This document shows positions 63,361 through 64,000 of a stretch of DNA of 64,000 bases, in pieces. Below the pieces are notes generated by a model. The model saw only the letters and a program-made list of their open reading frames with translations, made no database searches and had not been told where the DNA came from. Location of the stretch: positions 438,042,617 to 438,106,616 of the forward strand of contig CM046875.1 of assembly GCA_025667525.1 (NCBI GenBank), given 5' to 3'. The stretch's first letter is position 1, and every line of letters starts with the position of its first letter. This DNA is from Glebionis coronaria (lineage: Eukaryota; Streptophyta; Magnoliopsida; Asterales; Asteraceae). The position numbers and the translations under genes are program-made.

Positions 63361-64000
63361 AAGTTATATTATATATTGATTCTTGTTGCCACTAGTGTTG
63401 TGTCGAAAGATGTGGTAGTGTCGTGACTCAGTGTATTATATTCATAAGATATATATAACCTAAGCCTTATTTAGTATCGACCATATTTTCTTTATTAGTT
63501 GTTATTAAGGATTCAGATCTGCGCTTCCAGTTTTAAATGCGTGTACTAAATAAAGAACTCGAAAATTGGAACATGTCGACTTGGTTAAAAGTACTTAACT
63601 TGGTCTTATATATGAAACCAACTACCCATGGTCATATATGTTCTAATTACTTTAAGTTTGTTTATCGGATCAAACTTGATCTTTTGTCTCCCGGTGACTT
63701 TTTTCACCCTAGGAATCGAACTGGAAATAAAATTAAAAAACCGTTCTTGTGAACCGTATTAGTTCTTTGGTTTAGACATAAGCAGTACCTGATGCACGTT
63801 ACATTCTACCCGAACAGAATTACCAAGTTGTGTTAACTGTGTAAATGGACAAAAGTAAACAACTTGCAGCAAAACTGTTAATAGTCATTGTTTGATTTTT
63901 TTTTTCCTTTTTTCACTTTCGTACTTTCTGAATAAATGGACTGAAGTAAACAACTTACAAGTCTGTTTGGACTCCTACTAAATCTTCAATTATACTTCAC
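63361..64000. other. Unassigned sequence to the window end
   Basis: The short frames here (for example 63537-63752) have no recognised domain. Nothing else seen. Confidence 0.4.

Overview
This window is plant nuclear DNA, AT-rich, and made almost entirely of nested transposable elements. I find no intact host gene. The best guess for the host is a member of the daisy family (Asteraceae). The Ty1/copia gag and the extra 3' reading frame of that element resemble retroelement proteins I recall from Tanacetum and relatives; this is an inference from memory, not a search result.

Layout, left half (1-28077). The backbone is a chain of four terminal-inverted-repeat (TIR) elements, E1 to E4, separated and bounded by five long (TA)n microsatellites: (TA)n 57-151, E1 152-546, (TA)n 547-654, E2 655-17470, (TA)n 17471-17610, E3 17611-19681, (TA)n 19682-19737, E4 19738-27888, (TA)n 27889-28077. 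E2 is split by a complete, minus-strand Athila-type Ty3/gypsy retrotransposon (1691-16266, TSD tttac) with an unbroken 1904-aa Gag-Pol. E4 is split by a minus-strand Helitron (20685-26958). That Helitron carries a broken SWEET sugar-transporter gene, a SINE-like insertion inside one SWEET exon, a hAT-type MITE, and an exact tandem duplication of its own 5' terminal 498 bp.

Middle (28078-44471). Fragments of older gypsy LTRs (28522-28873 and up to 29177) lead into a second complete gypsy element (30510-44466, TSD agtat). It encodes only Gag, a protease-type domain and an acidic region; reverse transcriptase, RNase H and integrase are missing. It is therefore non-autonomous and presumably mobilised in trans by an Athila-like relative. 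Its right LTR alone carries a small Mutator-type MITE.

Right part (44472-64000). A plus-strand Ty1/copia element (45835-60152, TSD taatc) has Sirevirus-like traits: repeated polypurine tracts, LTR palindromes, a long coiled-coil Gag extension and an extra ORF 3' of pol. Its Gag region has several frame breaks while Pol is open. It lies inside older sequence whose right end (to 61859) is a diverged LTR related to that of the second gypsy element. That LTR in turn sits within the RNase H end of a decayed copia element (61865-62758). One exon resembling the AP-3 adaptor beta subunit is at 63226-63360.

How the parts relate: the retrotransposons supply replication proteins, the TIR elements and MITEs have none and depend on outside transposases, and the nesting gives a relative order (TIR chain first, then Helitron and gypsy insertions, then MITE and SINE insertions).
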